A DNA stretch of 64,000 bases from positions 3,340,893 to 3,404,892 of the forward strand of contig WPIO01000044.1 in the NCBI GenBank assembly GCA_009760855.2. The letters run 5' to 3'. A model generated the notes under the pieces. It made no database searches. It was not told the origin of the DNA and worked only from the letters and a program-made list of their open reading frames with translations. The translations under genes and the position numbers were made by a program. Positions 1-10,879 of this stretch are shown here, piece after piece. Every line of letters begins with the position of its first letter. The first letter of the stretch is position 1. This stretch comes from Cristatella mucedo. Taxonomy: Eukaryota; Bryozoa; Phylactolaemata; Cristatellidae.

Positions 1-225
1 CATCGACATAAGTCCACGATATAGCTTTTGATCTAAACTTGAAGCAATGATTGTACAAGTATCATAGTTTAACATTCCATAAATTATCCAATTCGTTAAT
101 AACTGTGATTTACCTGTTCCACTTGGTCCAAGCACTAATGCTCGAATAGGAACATTAGGCAAAGGTTCTTTATGTCCAGTATCAACAACTTGTCCAAAAT
201 TAAAAGCTCTAACTCTCAGCGACAT
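1..225 (-). CDS. Genome-packaging ATPase (FtsK/A32-like), N-terminal part
   Basis: Open from an ATG at 225 to the window edge, about 75 residues with no break. A Walker A loop GPSGTGKS lies at residues 33-40. The sequence resembles the A32/FtsK-type ATPases that pump DNA into double-jelly-roll capsids. The homologue at 52395-53083 gives the C-terminal part. It is divergently paired with the zinc-ribbon/protease gene, from which 19 bp separate it. Walker B and the rest lie outside the window. Confidence 0.85.
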   Translation of the reverse strand, partial: MSLRVRAFNFGQVVDTGHKEPLPNVPIRALVLGPSGTGKSQLLTNWIIYGMLNYDTCTIIASSLDQKLYRGLMSM

Positions 226-244
226 TTTCTATATTATTATAGAT
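226..244. promoter_or_regulatory. Short divergent spacer between ATPase and protease genes
   Basis: Nineteen AT-only or nearly AT-only bases separate two divergent start codons. The right copy has a spacer of the same length and nearly the same sequence (52376-52394). Any promoter for both genes must lie in it or inside the opposite gene. Function is inferred from position and conservation. Confidence 0.5.
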
Positions 245-1095
245 ATGGAAATTTATTGCTTGAAGTGTAGAAAAACAGCTGATAAAATTCATGAAGAATA
301 TGTTGAAGTAGATAGTACAAAAGGATTAAGAGGAATGGTAAAAGAAATTTGTACTATTTGTGAAAGTAAGAAATCAAAGTTTGTAAAACTAAGAAGTACG
401 TAGTAGAAGGTGTATTATCTCATGGTACACAAGATACAGGAGTTTTATCACATGGTAAGAAACTTGGTTCTTGTATCGAAGATAAACAAAAAATACTTGC
501 TGAACCAAAAAAGACTATTGAAAAATTAAAAAAAGTAAAATCAACACCACTAACAGATATAGAAATAAATAACTATAAAAGAATTAGATATAATAAACTT
601 TAAAGGAGTCTTTGCAAGAGATGAACTAAGAAAACCGTTGGAAAACGGATGTCTTATTTGGAATACAGGAGAGTCAGATATAATAAATATAAATATAATT
701 CATTTATATAGCGCCCCAAGATAACTTAATCTCTATTCAAGCGCTTCCCTTACGCCTCGGGGCTCGATCCCACGACCTCAGTCAGACCTTGGTCGGGGCG
801 AGCACCTTAACCGCTAGACCAAACCAGCTCGGATCTTGCAATCTATCATTAGGGAGCACTTAAAAAACAAAGTAAACAATGTTTTTACTTTGATTCATTT
901 GGAATTCCTCCAATGCCAGAAGTAATAAATTATTTTGGAGCTATGCCAAGCTTTCAGACTTTTAAGCTGCAAGAATATAATCAAACAGATTGTGGAAAAA
1001 TATGTCTAATCTTTCTGAAAAAAATGCACGAAACAGATTATGGAACGAAAATGCAATTATTATTTTTATTTAAACATTTTCTTTTCCACATATAG
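245..1095 (+). pseudogene. Zinc-ribbon (DUF5679-like) plus adenain-like maturation protease, broken
   Basis: The N-terminus has two CxxC pairs (CLKC, CTIC) followed by KKSKFVKL, as in DUF5679-type zinc ribbons of small DNA viruses. A linker carries two 'VLSHG' repeats. The C-terminus resembles the adenovirus/Polinton cysteine protease: GVFARDEL near 606, FYFDSFG near 880 and QTDCGKIC at 982-1005, the last holding the expected nucleophile cysteine. Breaks: a small deletion with stops near 399, loss of frame near 590, a SINE at about 690-836, and a TAG at 849-851 where the right copy has Trp. In an intact virus this enzyme would cleave capsid precursors. The right copy (51356-52375) shows the same domain order. 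That the two domains form one protein is inferred from the continuing frame over about 400-570. Confidence 0.75.
690..836 (-). mobile_element. tRNA-derived SINE, family 1
   Basis: On the minus strand the head (near 836) has A-box-like TGGTCTAGCGG and B-box-like GGATCGAGCC, as in RNA polymerase III promoters. The tail has the GCGC-stem hairpin shared with the LINEs, then an AT-rich end. It interrupts the protease gene: the flanks 'gagtcagat' and 'atcttgcaatct' are continuous in the right copy. Confidence 0.8.
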
Positions 1096-1097
1096 AA

Positions 1098-1626
1098 ATG
1101 GATCATAAAAATTTATTGTACTTGAAAACTCTTCCGTCGTCATCCCAAAAGGAAACCGTCTCGTGTTTATATTGAACAGAAAATTACTAAAGACTATAAA
1201 TCTTACTTCAATGCATGGATCTATATCTCTGAAGATATGAGATCAGCTCTAGACGATATTGTTAATAGAGCTAGTATGAAACTTGAAATAGTGGATATGA
1301 TTTGTCTCAACGATCAGCTATTAAAGTAAGAATGGATTTTGGTAGTAAACAAAGTATATTCTTTGACCAAAAGAACAAAAAACCAAAGTTTATTAGTATT
1401 ACTGATTTTATTCAAAAACTTGGTATTGATTTTGCGGTTACAGGAATTCTTGATGGAAGTTATATAACTAAAGATAGATATAATTCTGAAGAAACTTAAT
1501 ATTAGATTGAAACTAAATCAAGTTAAAGTTTAATGTGTTGTTAAACGAAGTGAATTCAATCCTGCAGATTATTTTATACAAAAAACAAAACAAAAACACA
1601 TACACAATACGCAAAACAAAAATTAG
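1098..1626 (+). pseudogene. Conserved viral protein of unknown function, broken
   Basis: Starts 2 bp after the protease stop. It is homologous to the more readable minus-strand ORF at 50856-51353 (about 165 residues). Shared segments include FFDQKNK, ITGILDGSY and TKD(R/K)YNSEE. At least two frame changes (about 1140 and 1495) and an internal TAA break it. I do not recognise a family. Position after the protease in both copies suggests a late or virion-associated role, which is inference. Confidence 0.55.
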
Positions 1627-1639
1627 ATTATTAAATTTT

Positions 1640-2325
1640 TTATAGATTTTTTCTAATAATATCTAGCATCCTATCAACTATTCTTCTAGCATGATTTTTT
1701 ATTTTATTTAGACTAGCAGGATTACTTACTTTATCTTTTAGAAAGTCCGTTGCAAATGAAACATTTAACATTTCGCCAATACCTAATCCAAGTTTGGCTT
1801 TTGCTGCCATGATTGCCGCCACGGTTTTTGCATCTTCACATACATAAGAAGGCTGACGTGGATCAAGAGCAATACGAATAAATTAATCCTCTTTTAATTG
1901 TTAATATATTAATTATTAATCCTCTCTTAGCCTTGTTCCATTCGTTTATTGAAATACGTTCCTGGCCCTACAAACGAGTAACGACCAATATCATTAAAAC
2001 TATCACCTGGAACTTCTTCTGATTTAACAACTGCAAATAATTTCATATGCATCTCACGGTTTCCAGTTAATTTGTTTATGAAATCTACCAAACCTGATTC
2101 AACTTTTCTATTTTGTTTAAGCCATTTAAGACTTATATTAAGCTGCATTCCGATTCCTTTTGCTTTACACTTTTCAATTCTGTTCAGTTGAGTTTGCGTA
2201 ACATGAATTGGAACAGCACCAGATAGATCAAAATGTTGTAATCTGATTGAAATTGGTTCTTTAGAATTGTGTATCCGGTTTAGGTAATGATCTGATAGAG
2301 CATGTTTTACTTCTTTATATTCCAT
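1640..2325 (-). pseudogene. pX-like basic domain plus phospholipase A2-like domain, internally deleted
   Basis: Residues 1-88 hold two repeats of an 'xISIRLxxxDLxG...TQxQLNxIEK...LNxSLKxLKxN' pattern, like the basic virion-core (pX-like) proteins of Polintons and adintoviruses. Then comes VGPGT, the start of a parvovirus/adintovirus phospholipase A2-like domain. The calcium/HD part seen in the right copy (GVNDLDK, HNHDY) is missing here: a TAA at 1929-1931 and deleted sequence to about 1880 precede the C-terminal helix region (ALDPRQPSY...AAIMAAKAKLGLG). In intact relatives such domains are thought to help membrane breach or core assembly; here it is a fossil. Confidence 0.6.
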
Positions 2326-2372
2326 TCTATAAAAATTGAATTATTATAAACAGATAAAAACAGTATATAAAA

Positions 2373-2954
2373 ATGAATCAAGAAGAAATTTGAACAAGTA
2401 GAATTGATGAGACTACTGTATTGCGTGAAAGAGTTTTAGAGCTTTTGAATTATAATGCTTTCACAGGAACATTTACAAACATAACTAATCGTGGTGGAGT
2501 AACTATTGGAGATGAAGCAGGAACAAAAGATAAATATGGATATAGAATTATTAGTATTGATGGAAAAAGATATAAAGCACATCGGTTATCGGGGTTAATT
2601 ATTAACAAAGAAATGCCAATTTTTGAAATTGATCACGTTAACCTAAATAAATTAGATAATAGAATTAGTAATTTTAGATTAGCAGCATCTTCTGAAAACC
2701 AGAGAAATAAAGGAAAAAGTTGAGATAACGCTTCAAGTTTTATTGGTGTGTTTTGGGATAGCAAATTAAACAAATATAGAGCCCATATTCGAATAGATAA
2801 ACATTAATATCACTTGGGATTATTTGACAATGCAGAAGATGCGGCCGAAGCGCGCGATCTTGAAGCTATTTGACTCCATTTAAATTATGCTAGACTAAAT
2901 TTCCCATAAACATTAACAGAGGATAATAAACTAGTTCGTTACAGTGACTATTAG
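2373..2954 (+). pseudogene. HNH endonuclease with AP2-type DNA-binding domain
   Basis: ATG at 2373, then an in-frame TGA at 2391-2393 that also occurs at the same codon in the right copy. An HNH core follows (YKAHRL, then IDHVNLNKLDNRISNFR). The C-terminal AP2/ERF-like part begins at NASSFIGVFWD and ends AAEARDLEA..LNYARLNF. This domain pair is typical of mobile HNH genes in phages and giant viruses. Further stops: TGA near 2721, TAA near 2806, TGA near 2871. The TAG at 2952-2954 overlaps the stop of the convergent membrane-protein gene by 3 bp. Confidence 0.75.
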
Positions 2955-4055
2955 TTGAGACATCTTTTCTTTAACTCATCATGTAATTTCAGCATTTCAT
3001 TATATATTTGTTCTTGCGTTGCTCCTCTAGAAAGCAGATTTGCTAGTAACATTGCACTTTCACTTTTATAGTCCCACGTTTTTTGCCCACATACAGTTGA
3101 CGCTTCTACTTTCTTAATACTATTCTTTAAATCTTTGCTATAGCTAACACCTCCTTTCTCAACAAAAGCTCCTCCATTATTCAAGTAATCCGATCTATTT
3201 TTTATTTCTGAATTCTGAATTTTATCTGCAAAACAATATCCACTCCTCGGTCCAGTAATTAAATCATGTTTCCAATATCTGTAATAGCATTCTTTAATAT
3301 ATCACTATGCAAACTAAGTGCATTCATTCGTTGCTCATGTGTATCCATAGGAGGAGATTTTTCTGTAAACATTGTTTCGTCCACTATCTTTATTAGAGAT
3401 GCAACTGCAACTGTTATACTTACTGCTAATCCTACAGTACCAATCACACTAACAATTGCTGCAATTATAACTGGAATTACTAGGAGTATTCTACCACTTC
3501 TAACTTCTAAGAAATTATTTTTTCATGCTAAAGGATCAAGTTGTGTTGCATCCCAAGAACTTTCTTCACCAAATGTTTCCGATAAAAACTTACTAGGATC
3601 TAGATACCAGTCACTATTTGCTTTTTCTGCTTCTAGTAATATTTCATTGAAGTAATAGCCAATCTCTAAACCTGCAACCATTTTTCTTAATCCTTCTTTT
3701 TTATCTCCCATTGTTTTCCAAAAGACTTGACCGTATTTTCCAGAAGCATTATCATCTACAGTTTCTTTTATAAATATTCCTAAATCTACTGCTTTCCTGT
3801 AACACCAGATAGAAATCCGCTGAGTGCTTTTGTAACACTTCCAATGACTTTAAATGATCGGAATACTTTTGGAACTATCTTTGCTATTTTGTTTGATGCT
3901 TGTAACGACCGTTTCATTGCAATTTTTTGGTACGAATTTTATCACTGCTTTTGATCCTACTTCCTTTGCAGTTGTAACACCTGATACAACTTCTTTAATT
4001 GTACTAACGCCTTCTTGTATGTCTTCAGCAACTCCTTTACCTTTTTATTATTCAT
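2951..4055 (-). pseudogene. Viral membrane protein, about 370 residues, broken
   Basis: Homologous to 48060-49204. The N-terminus (start 4055) is followed by a middle region with GKYGQVFWKTM and WYLDPSKFL, a strongly hydrophobic pair of segments at about 3380-3500, and a charged helical C-terminus ending KLHDELKKRC. Several frameshifts (about 4030, 3850, 3520) and a TAA near 3260 disrupt it. It shares a 12 bp divergent spacer with the fibre gene. Family unknown; the hydrophobic segments suggest a membrane or internal virion protein. Confidence 0.6.
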
Positions 4056-4067
4056 ATATTATAAGTA
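4056..4067. promoter_or_regulatory. Short divergent spacer between membrane-protein and fibre genes
   Basis: Twelve AT-rich bases lie between two divergent ATGs; the right copy has 13 bp here (48047-48059) with the same ATTATAAGTA-like core. Regulatory role is inferred. Confidence 0.45.
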
Positions 4068-7000
4068 ATGGAAAAAGTAACTAAGATTAATAGAAATGTT
4101 TATACTGATCTTGATGCAAATAAAAATACAGTTAACAACTTTGGCTTTCTGGTTAATGATGGAGATGCAATAAGATTGGATAATGTTCTTAGTTCAAATG
4201 CTGGTGTAGTGTTATATCTAATGCCACTGGTGAATTAGCAAGTGTATCAACTTTATCTAATTTATTGCCAAAGAGTGATGGAGAAATGATGTCACAGCTT
4301 CATTGTAAGAATGTTTTTGGTATTTCAGGTAATTCTGCTGATGGTACTGTTTTAGTGATCTAAGTAAGTCCTTATAAAGTAATAAACTATGGATTATTGA
4401 AAGTATGACACAAGTGTTTCAATGAAAAGCCACCGCAAGTATAGATATGGGAAATATATAAACTTAAAAAAATTTATAAACTTAAAAGATTCCGATGTAG
4501 TAACGAAGCAATATTTTGATAATACTAAACAAGTAGGATTTCAATATTTAGGATTGAGGTCTAATACATATCCTAGTTTATTCAAACTTGACATGTTAGG
4601 TCTTAATATTACTGCTAATGGTAGTAGTGGACCTGGATATTCACTACAACTTACACCAGCTGATTTTTCAATTATAGAACAAGGAATAGGAAGAAAGTTA
4701 GGATTTATAACCAACCTTAAAGCATTCTTTCCTGTTACATTACCGAACTTTAGTATGGTATCTGGTATTATGTATGCAACTGATAAAACAAATGCTTATT
4801 TAGATTTAACTGCTGATAATACATATGGTGTTAGTGGAACTATAGTTTTAATAATTAATATTGATGGAAGTTGTACTTATGCTATTGATAAGTTTACTGT
4901 TGCAAGCGGAATAAGTGATATAGATTTTCTTGTTAGTATTGCGAAGAAATGATAGGTTACAGAAAAAAGAAAGTAATGCAAAGAACTATATTAGAAAGAG
5001 TGGTGATATAATTAATGGTAATTCAAGTATGTATGGCAACCTGATTAAGAATCTTGGTGATCCTGTTGATGCTGGAGATGCTGTCAACTGAAAGTATATC
5101 GATAAAAACTGTGTTACAAAGATTTCTAGATCAACTACTTCTGATGGAGATATTGACATGAACAACTACACATTAATAGTTCTTGCTAATCCTGTAAATA
5201 CTAGCGATGCTGCAACGAAAGATGATGCAGATACAAAATTAGCAATTATAATTGGAACAATGAATGGAAATTTAACTGTAAATGGGGGTGTTAGTGTTGT
5301 TATTCCTTTTGTTAATGATAATGATGTTGTAAATAAAGCTTACATGGATGCGAATTTTCTTAGTGTAAATGGCGGTATAGTTAATGGGAATTTAGATATG
5401 CTTAATAATTTTATTAAGATTTCAAATAATCCTGTTAAACCTAATGATGGTGTTAATCTTGGTTATCTAAGCAGAATATCTAATGGAAATGTTGCAAAAA
5501 TAACATTTTTAGGATATGCTGATCCAAGCTTGCAAACAAATTCAAATGGGAATATCTACTAAGTAAAATTGATTGATAATTTATCTAATAATTCAATTCC
5601 TAGAGCTTTGTTTGTAATTTCAACAGCATACACGGCACCAAACGGTTCTAAAAAACTAATTATTCCTCTTCCATCAACAGGAATAAGTAATTTTACCTTT
5701 CAAATATTTGGAAGTTACAATCTTGATTCAAATAAAAAAAATATAATGGATTCACCAATTGTATCTGCACAAAATCCTCTTACTCAAAAAATATAACTTT
5801 AACTGTTTATATTGCATTATATTAAAATGGCTTCTAGAAAAGAATTAGAAATGAATGGAACTTTGAATTTTGATTCAAATAAAATAACAAATGTTGGTGA
5901 ACCTCTAGATTTATTAGAATCTGTTAATAAATCATTTGCTGATAACAATTGTCTAAGGACAGACTCAGAACAACATACAACTGGTAATTTATCTGCAAAC
6001 TTGAAAAAGTATTGGAATGTTTTAGATGCTATTAATGGAAGTGATGTTGCAATAAAAATATCTCGATACGATAGTTGAAGCATATAGTTATAATAAAACT
6101 ATAAATAGAAATATAATTGTTAATAGTTTAACAGTGAATAGAAATGAAAGAGATTTTAATAAATATTTACCAAGTCATTTATTTTTCTAACAATTTATTA
6201 CATCTGTGCGCCCCCGCCCAGACGGCCTATGGTTTACCACAGACATTAAATTAGCCAGGTCTGCTAAACGAAAGCTTGAAAAACCATACAAAAGATCCGG
6301 ACTGACTGTCCATCGACAGGCATATGAAGACTAATGTAAGTCGTACCAATCGATCCTAGCAAAGGCCAAGTCTAGCTTCTATAGAAACATTGTTGAATCA
6401 CAGATGCACAATCCAAAAATGCTGATGTCGACAATAAACCATCTCCTCAACCGTTCCCAGATTAGCTCATTACCTGATGATCCTTGTGATGATCTAGCCG
6501 ATCGCTTCTCTCGAATCTTTGTGCAGAAGATAGACAAGATCAGGGAATCCATCCCTGCGATGACAACCTCCCCACTAGAATGCTGTTCCTCGGTTCCTGG
6601 CTGCACCTCAATGTCTGCATTTAAGCAGGTCACTAGTTACCTAGCCCTAAAGTTCGTATCGCAATCACTGAAGACAACAAGTCCTCTGGACCCTATTCCC
6701 ACTGTCCTGCTCCTACGTTGCATTGATCTGCTGCCGCAATGCATAACTAACATCATTAATATGTCATTAGCCTCAGGTCATGTCCCAGCACCTTTCAAAA
6801 AAGCTGTAGTCAGGGCTCTTCTCAAGAAAGCAACATTAGACCAAGAGAACTTGAGCAACTACCGCCCAGTCTCCCTTCTTCCATTCCTATCAAAGACACT
6901 CGAACGGGTCGTGGCAGACCAGCTGAACTCATGTATCGAAACCTCACACCTTGCTAGTAAGTTTCAGTCTGGCTTTAGAGCTAATCACTCCACAGAGTCA

Positions 7001-9365
7001 GCATTGCTTGGGGTATACAACGACCTACTTAGGAATGCAGACATGGGTAGAGTGTCTCTGCTTGTTTTGCTCGATCTTTTTCAGCAGCTTTTGACACCAT
7101 CTATCACAAAGTTCTTCTAGAGCGCCTCTCATCTCGCCTGGGCATCACTGGCACTGTTCTGCAGTGGTTCAGGTCCCATCTCAGTGGGAGACTCCATAGT
7201 ATTGACGTGAATAGACAGAGATCATCCGAGGTACCTCTGAAATATGGGGTACCTCAGGGCTCCGTGCTAGGTCCGGCTCTTTTCACGGTTTATACTCTGC
7301 CTCTTGCTGATGTGATTGCCAAGCACAATCAAGGCTTTCACTTCTATGCGGATGACACTCAGTTGTATCTTTGCTTTGATCCCTCCCAGCCTTCGAGCAC
7401 CTCAAATTCTCTAAACTCATTTGATGCATGCGTTGATGACATCCGCACATGGGTGGCAGAAAATTTTCTTAAACTAAACGATGACGAAACTAACTTACTA
7501 GTTATGGGCAAACCCAGTGTGATTCAGAGATTGGAAAGGCTGTCTCTCAAAATTGGTATTGCCAGCATATTTCCTGTCGAATCAGCTCAAAATCTAGGTG
7601 TCATATTCCAATGCGACCTCTCGTTAGACGACCATATCAGCTCCACAGTCAAATCTGCCTATTTTCAGCTTCATATCATTACTAAAATTCGGGCTTGTTT
7701 AGATAAGGATACCACGTCTAAGTTGGTCCATGCATTCGTGACATCTCATCTCGACTTCTGCAACTCACTGTTTACTGGCCTACCAGCATGGGCGATCAGG
7801 CAATTGCAGCTGGTGCAAAACTCTTCAGCTAGGCTTGTCTGTCGTGAGCGTCGCAGTTGCCACATCACACCACTTCTCGCCGACCTGCACTGGCTACCAG
7901 TTAAGCAACGGATTGACTTCAAGATTTTGTCGCTCACTTTTAGGTCACTTCATTCTATGGCTCCAGCCCATCTCTCCGACATACTCCCCCATCAGGCCAA
8001 GCATCGTACCACCTGCTTTTCGGAATAAAACAGTCTAGAAATACCTCGTACAAACCTTAAATCCTGTGGAGACCATGCATTTAGCTCGTATGCTCCCAAA
8101 GTCTGGAGCTCCCTCCCGACCTGCATCAGAACATCCCCTGACCTGACCACATTTAAAAGGAATTTAAAAACACACCTATTTAGGACAGCATTTAGAGGGT
8201 CCCTGTGATTCGTCCTTGATGTGCTTATGCGTGCTGACACTGTGCATGATGCCACTAACCACACTTGCATGCTGACCCTGTGCATGTCACCCCTAACCAT
8301 ATTATTTATTTTGTTTGTTTTTCAAGCATGATTTTACTTACCATTTAATTGCATTTCCCTTTGCAGCAAATGTAAAGCACCTAGAAAGAGATTAAGTTCT
8401 CTGAGGGCGCTTTATCAAGTACATTATTATTACTATTTCATCATTTCTATTTAAAATGTGGAAATATTCGATATACTTCTAGAAGTATTGGAAGAACTAC
8501 TTTTATCATGTATGTATTTTGTATTTTTTATGTATGTATGTATTTTGGTAATGTAACTGTAAATAATGTAACTAATGTTGACGTTACAAAACAATTCTTT
8601 TATTCTTCTGGTAATGGAAAATGAATCTTAAGTAATTTATCAGATATAAACCTAAAGTTTTTTTTATTCAAAGATAGTAATAGAAATATAGATATTAATA
8701 GTTTAATCATTAGAGATAATAAAATTATTGATAGTAACACTAAATATATAGTTTATGAGAGAGAATATAGAGATAAATCATTTTTTATAAATGATGATAA
8801 TAGAACCAGAATAAACTATAAATTTACAGAAACAAGAATTTTTTAATTATAAATAAACTATATGATGGTGATGTTATAATTTTAAAATACAACTATCAAT
8901 TTTACTCTCCAAACTTTTGTTCAACTAATTTACAGGGAATTAAACATTATTATGGTGTTGAGAATAGTTATAGGTTACTGTTAAGTAACTCCTTGATTAA
9001 TTTTAATGTTATTGATAACCCAAAAACAAAATTAATTTTAGTTGATATTCGTTATCCTGTTTTAAATTACTGAAGTATTATAACTCCAATTGATGAGGAT
9101 ATCATTGAGATTTTATTAGGTAATGGAGTAAATTATTCAGATTCAAGATCAATTAATCTTATAGATCCCAATTTTGTTAATTTATTTTACAATCCCATTC
9201 AAGATGGAATAATTTTTTAGAATAAAACCCACACAATTCCATCTGAAGATACTTCAACTGATGTTACAACATCAATAACACTTGATACTTTAATCAGTGA
9301 TCTTCCTGATCCTCCAGATTGGGGCTGATGCGATTACTGGTTTACCTGGTGATCCTCCTGTTTAA
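4068..9365 (+). pseudogene. Phage-like fibre protein with repeated segments, split by a LINE
   Basis: Starts at ATG 4068 next to the divergent membrane gene. The reading is repeat-rich: a unit of about 28-35 residues recurs with the shape 'G(N)hxMxNNxIxxxxxPxxxxDxVNxxYhxxN' (clear at 5250-5500 and 5850-6000). Phage tail fibres and fibre-like proteins of Polinton-type viruses use such repeats for trimeric shafts. The C-terminal part resumes after a LINE (about 6207-8447) and becomes Thr/Ser/Asp/Pro rich near 9240-9340. Many frameshifts and stops. The end TAA at 9363-9365 overlaps the stop of the convergent gene. Homologue: 44962-48046, minus strand. A receptor-binding or surface role is inferred from the repeats only. 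Confidence 0.7.
6207..8447 (+). mobile_element. L2/CR1-like LINE copy, 5'-truncated
   Basis: Contains reverse transcriptase in two frames (6404-7120 and 7207-8028): the fingers region [29 protein letters not shown], and [11 protein letters not shown] with the catalytic YADD. The thumb and C-terminal region ends near 8210. A 3' UTR follows with the shared hairpin (8375-8413) and an ATT-rich tail. A frameshift lies near 7080. The element sits inside the fibre gene: flanking viral sequence matches the uninterrupted right copy at about 45840-45880. Confidence 0.9.
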
Positions 9366-9754
9366 ATCTTCTCATCCATCGTCTCTTTAACCAATTCTTC
9401 TGGTAGATCACAACTTGTTTCTGCATCTATTTCTTTCTTTATTTGTTTAGTTAGTTCTATTTCTTTAGAGTAAGCTTCGGACTTCATACTATTTATTTTT
9501 TCCATTTTTAAATCTTTAAGGAACTCTTCGATGATTGAACCATCTCTAACTTAAGTAAATTTTCATGGCATTTCTGGTTCAGAGTGATTGATTCTTAGTG
9601 CTTTATATTCTAATACTAGTTTTACGGCATCTAACAGTGTTGATCTAATGTCTTCATTTCTACCCATTGGATATGAACAGATTTTAAAGTTTGAATATTG
9701 TTGGCCTTGTACTTTTTCAAGACAGCCTTTTCCTCTTGTTTCAACAGAAACCAT
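9362..9754 (-). pseudogene. Conserved viral ORF of unknown function, about 130 residues
   Basis: ATG at 9754. Well conserved with 44573-44965: shared MVSVE.RGK.CLE, PMGR, DIRSTLLDAVKLVLEYKALR and DGSI.EEFL. A TAA near 9552 breaks this copy. The C-terminal half is lysine/glutamate rich. Its stop (9362-9364) overlaps the convergent fibre stop. No family recognised; the conserved start and spacing in both copies support a real gene. Confidence 0.6.
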
Positions 9755-9781
9755 TTTCTATAATATTGTTTTTATTTTGTT

Positions 9782-10300
9782 TTAATTTATAATTAATTGC
9801 ACAGTGCTTGGTTCAGGTTGTGCTTGTGCTCCTGCTAGTGCTGCTGCAGTTGCTTTTTTGTCTTGCACTTGTTCCTTCACTCAGATCAGGTAGAACTGCA
9901 AAACATTCATCCTTGACAAAATCCAGAGATGTCAGGTTTAACTCCTAATACTCCTGAGATTACAGTTGAAAGTGTTGGAAGTTGCGATGCAATTCATGTT
10001 GTGTAACCAGAGATTTCAGAAGGATCATCCAGAAGAGCATCAACTTTAGCTCTTACTGTTGTTTCTAGATTTGCTGTTACATCTGATAATCCTGCAGTAA
10101 TTATCTTTTGAGCTTCAATATCATATTCATCCGGATAGAATTTCTTAACTGATGTATCAGTCATATATGAAATATCTGAATCAAGTGTTTGTTGATCGTA
10201 AGATGTCATTTATTGATTTGAAAAGATATTCTACATATGCTTTTAGTTCTGTAGCACTCGTTGCAAGGTTTGAGTCACTAACACCAGAAGTTGCTTGCAT
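9782..10300 (-). pseudogene. Alanine-rich viral ORF, broken homologue of 44017-44529
   Basis: Begins at ATG 10300 and reads SNLATSATELKAYV, then shifts frame near 10206 and again near 10010 and 9895. The tail AAALA...QPEPSTVQ matches the Ala/Thr-rich end of the intact right copy. Function unknown. Confidence 0.6.
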
Positions 10301-10361
10301 TTCTTATATTATAATAAAACAAATTACATTGACACAACATAAACTAACTAGCTAACATAAT

Positions 10362-10545
10362 CTAATTACCAGATGCTATTACTCTAGTATTTTTAATACT
10401 GTTTTCTAATCTTTCTTCATATTCATGTATTTTATCACAAGCATTACAAATATCTATAAGACTCAAAATAATTAAACCATCTAAGTCTTGAATAAATTTA
10501 TAGATAATTTTCATGTGAGAATACCAATCTTGATGTCAAGCCAGT
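10362..10545 (-). pseudogene. Fragment of small viral ORF at the inner edge of the left copy
   Basis: Minus-strand reading has the ICNACDK pattern and KNTRVIAS, matching 43808-43950. It loses homology at about 10545, which is where the left fossil ends. Confidence 0.55.
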
Positions 10546-10879
10546 CCTTGTTGCAATGGACTTAATTATTGCTGGCTAGCTAGTTAAACATGTCTACAGA
10601 CGTAGACCAAGCAGTTGCTGGACGCTCTGGCAGCACACATGCAACGATGTGGAACACCAAGGGGCTTCAACCACAGTGTATTCGGCAAGCACTCGAAGCG
10701 AAACAAACGCACAGCCTTCGTTCAGCCCTCCATCTGCATTCCAAACACCGTCTCCGTCCACTCATCTTATCCTGCATGCCACAGGCAGACTTCGTAGTGT
10801 CAAGGACGAGCCCGATCTGCCACGCCGCATCAGGTACGGGCCAGCGGGCCATCGCTGAGCACCAACACACTATAAGACC
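10546..10879. other. Junction region, nothing recognisable
   Basis: Composition changes from AT-rich viral to mixed sequence. Short open frames overlap in several phases without family resemblance. Confidence 0.4.

Larger units (their letters stand above)
1..10545 (-). mobile_element. Left endogenous virus fossil (Polinton/adintovirus-like), partial
   Basis: AT-rich block whose genes match, one for one and in reverse order, those at about 43700-53080. Seen here: ATPase N-terminus, zinc-ribbon/protease, pX-like/phospholipase-like protein, HNH-AP2 protein, membrane protein, fibre and small ORFs. Strand '-' means inverted relative to the right copy. It continues beyond base 1 and stops near 10545, where non-viral sequence begins; no PolB is left on that side. 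A SINE sits in the protease gene and a 2.2 kb LINE in the fibre gene. Stops and frameshifts are frequent. Assignment to a Polinton/adintovirus-type lineage rests on the ATPase and protease here and on capsid and PolB in the right copy. Confidence 0.85.

Noticed and set aside
700-835. Functional tRNA gene
   Set aside because: A and B boxes are present, but the cloverleaf is degenerate, the sequence recurs as a dispersed element, and it ends in a LINE-like tail; it is a SINE.
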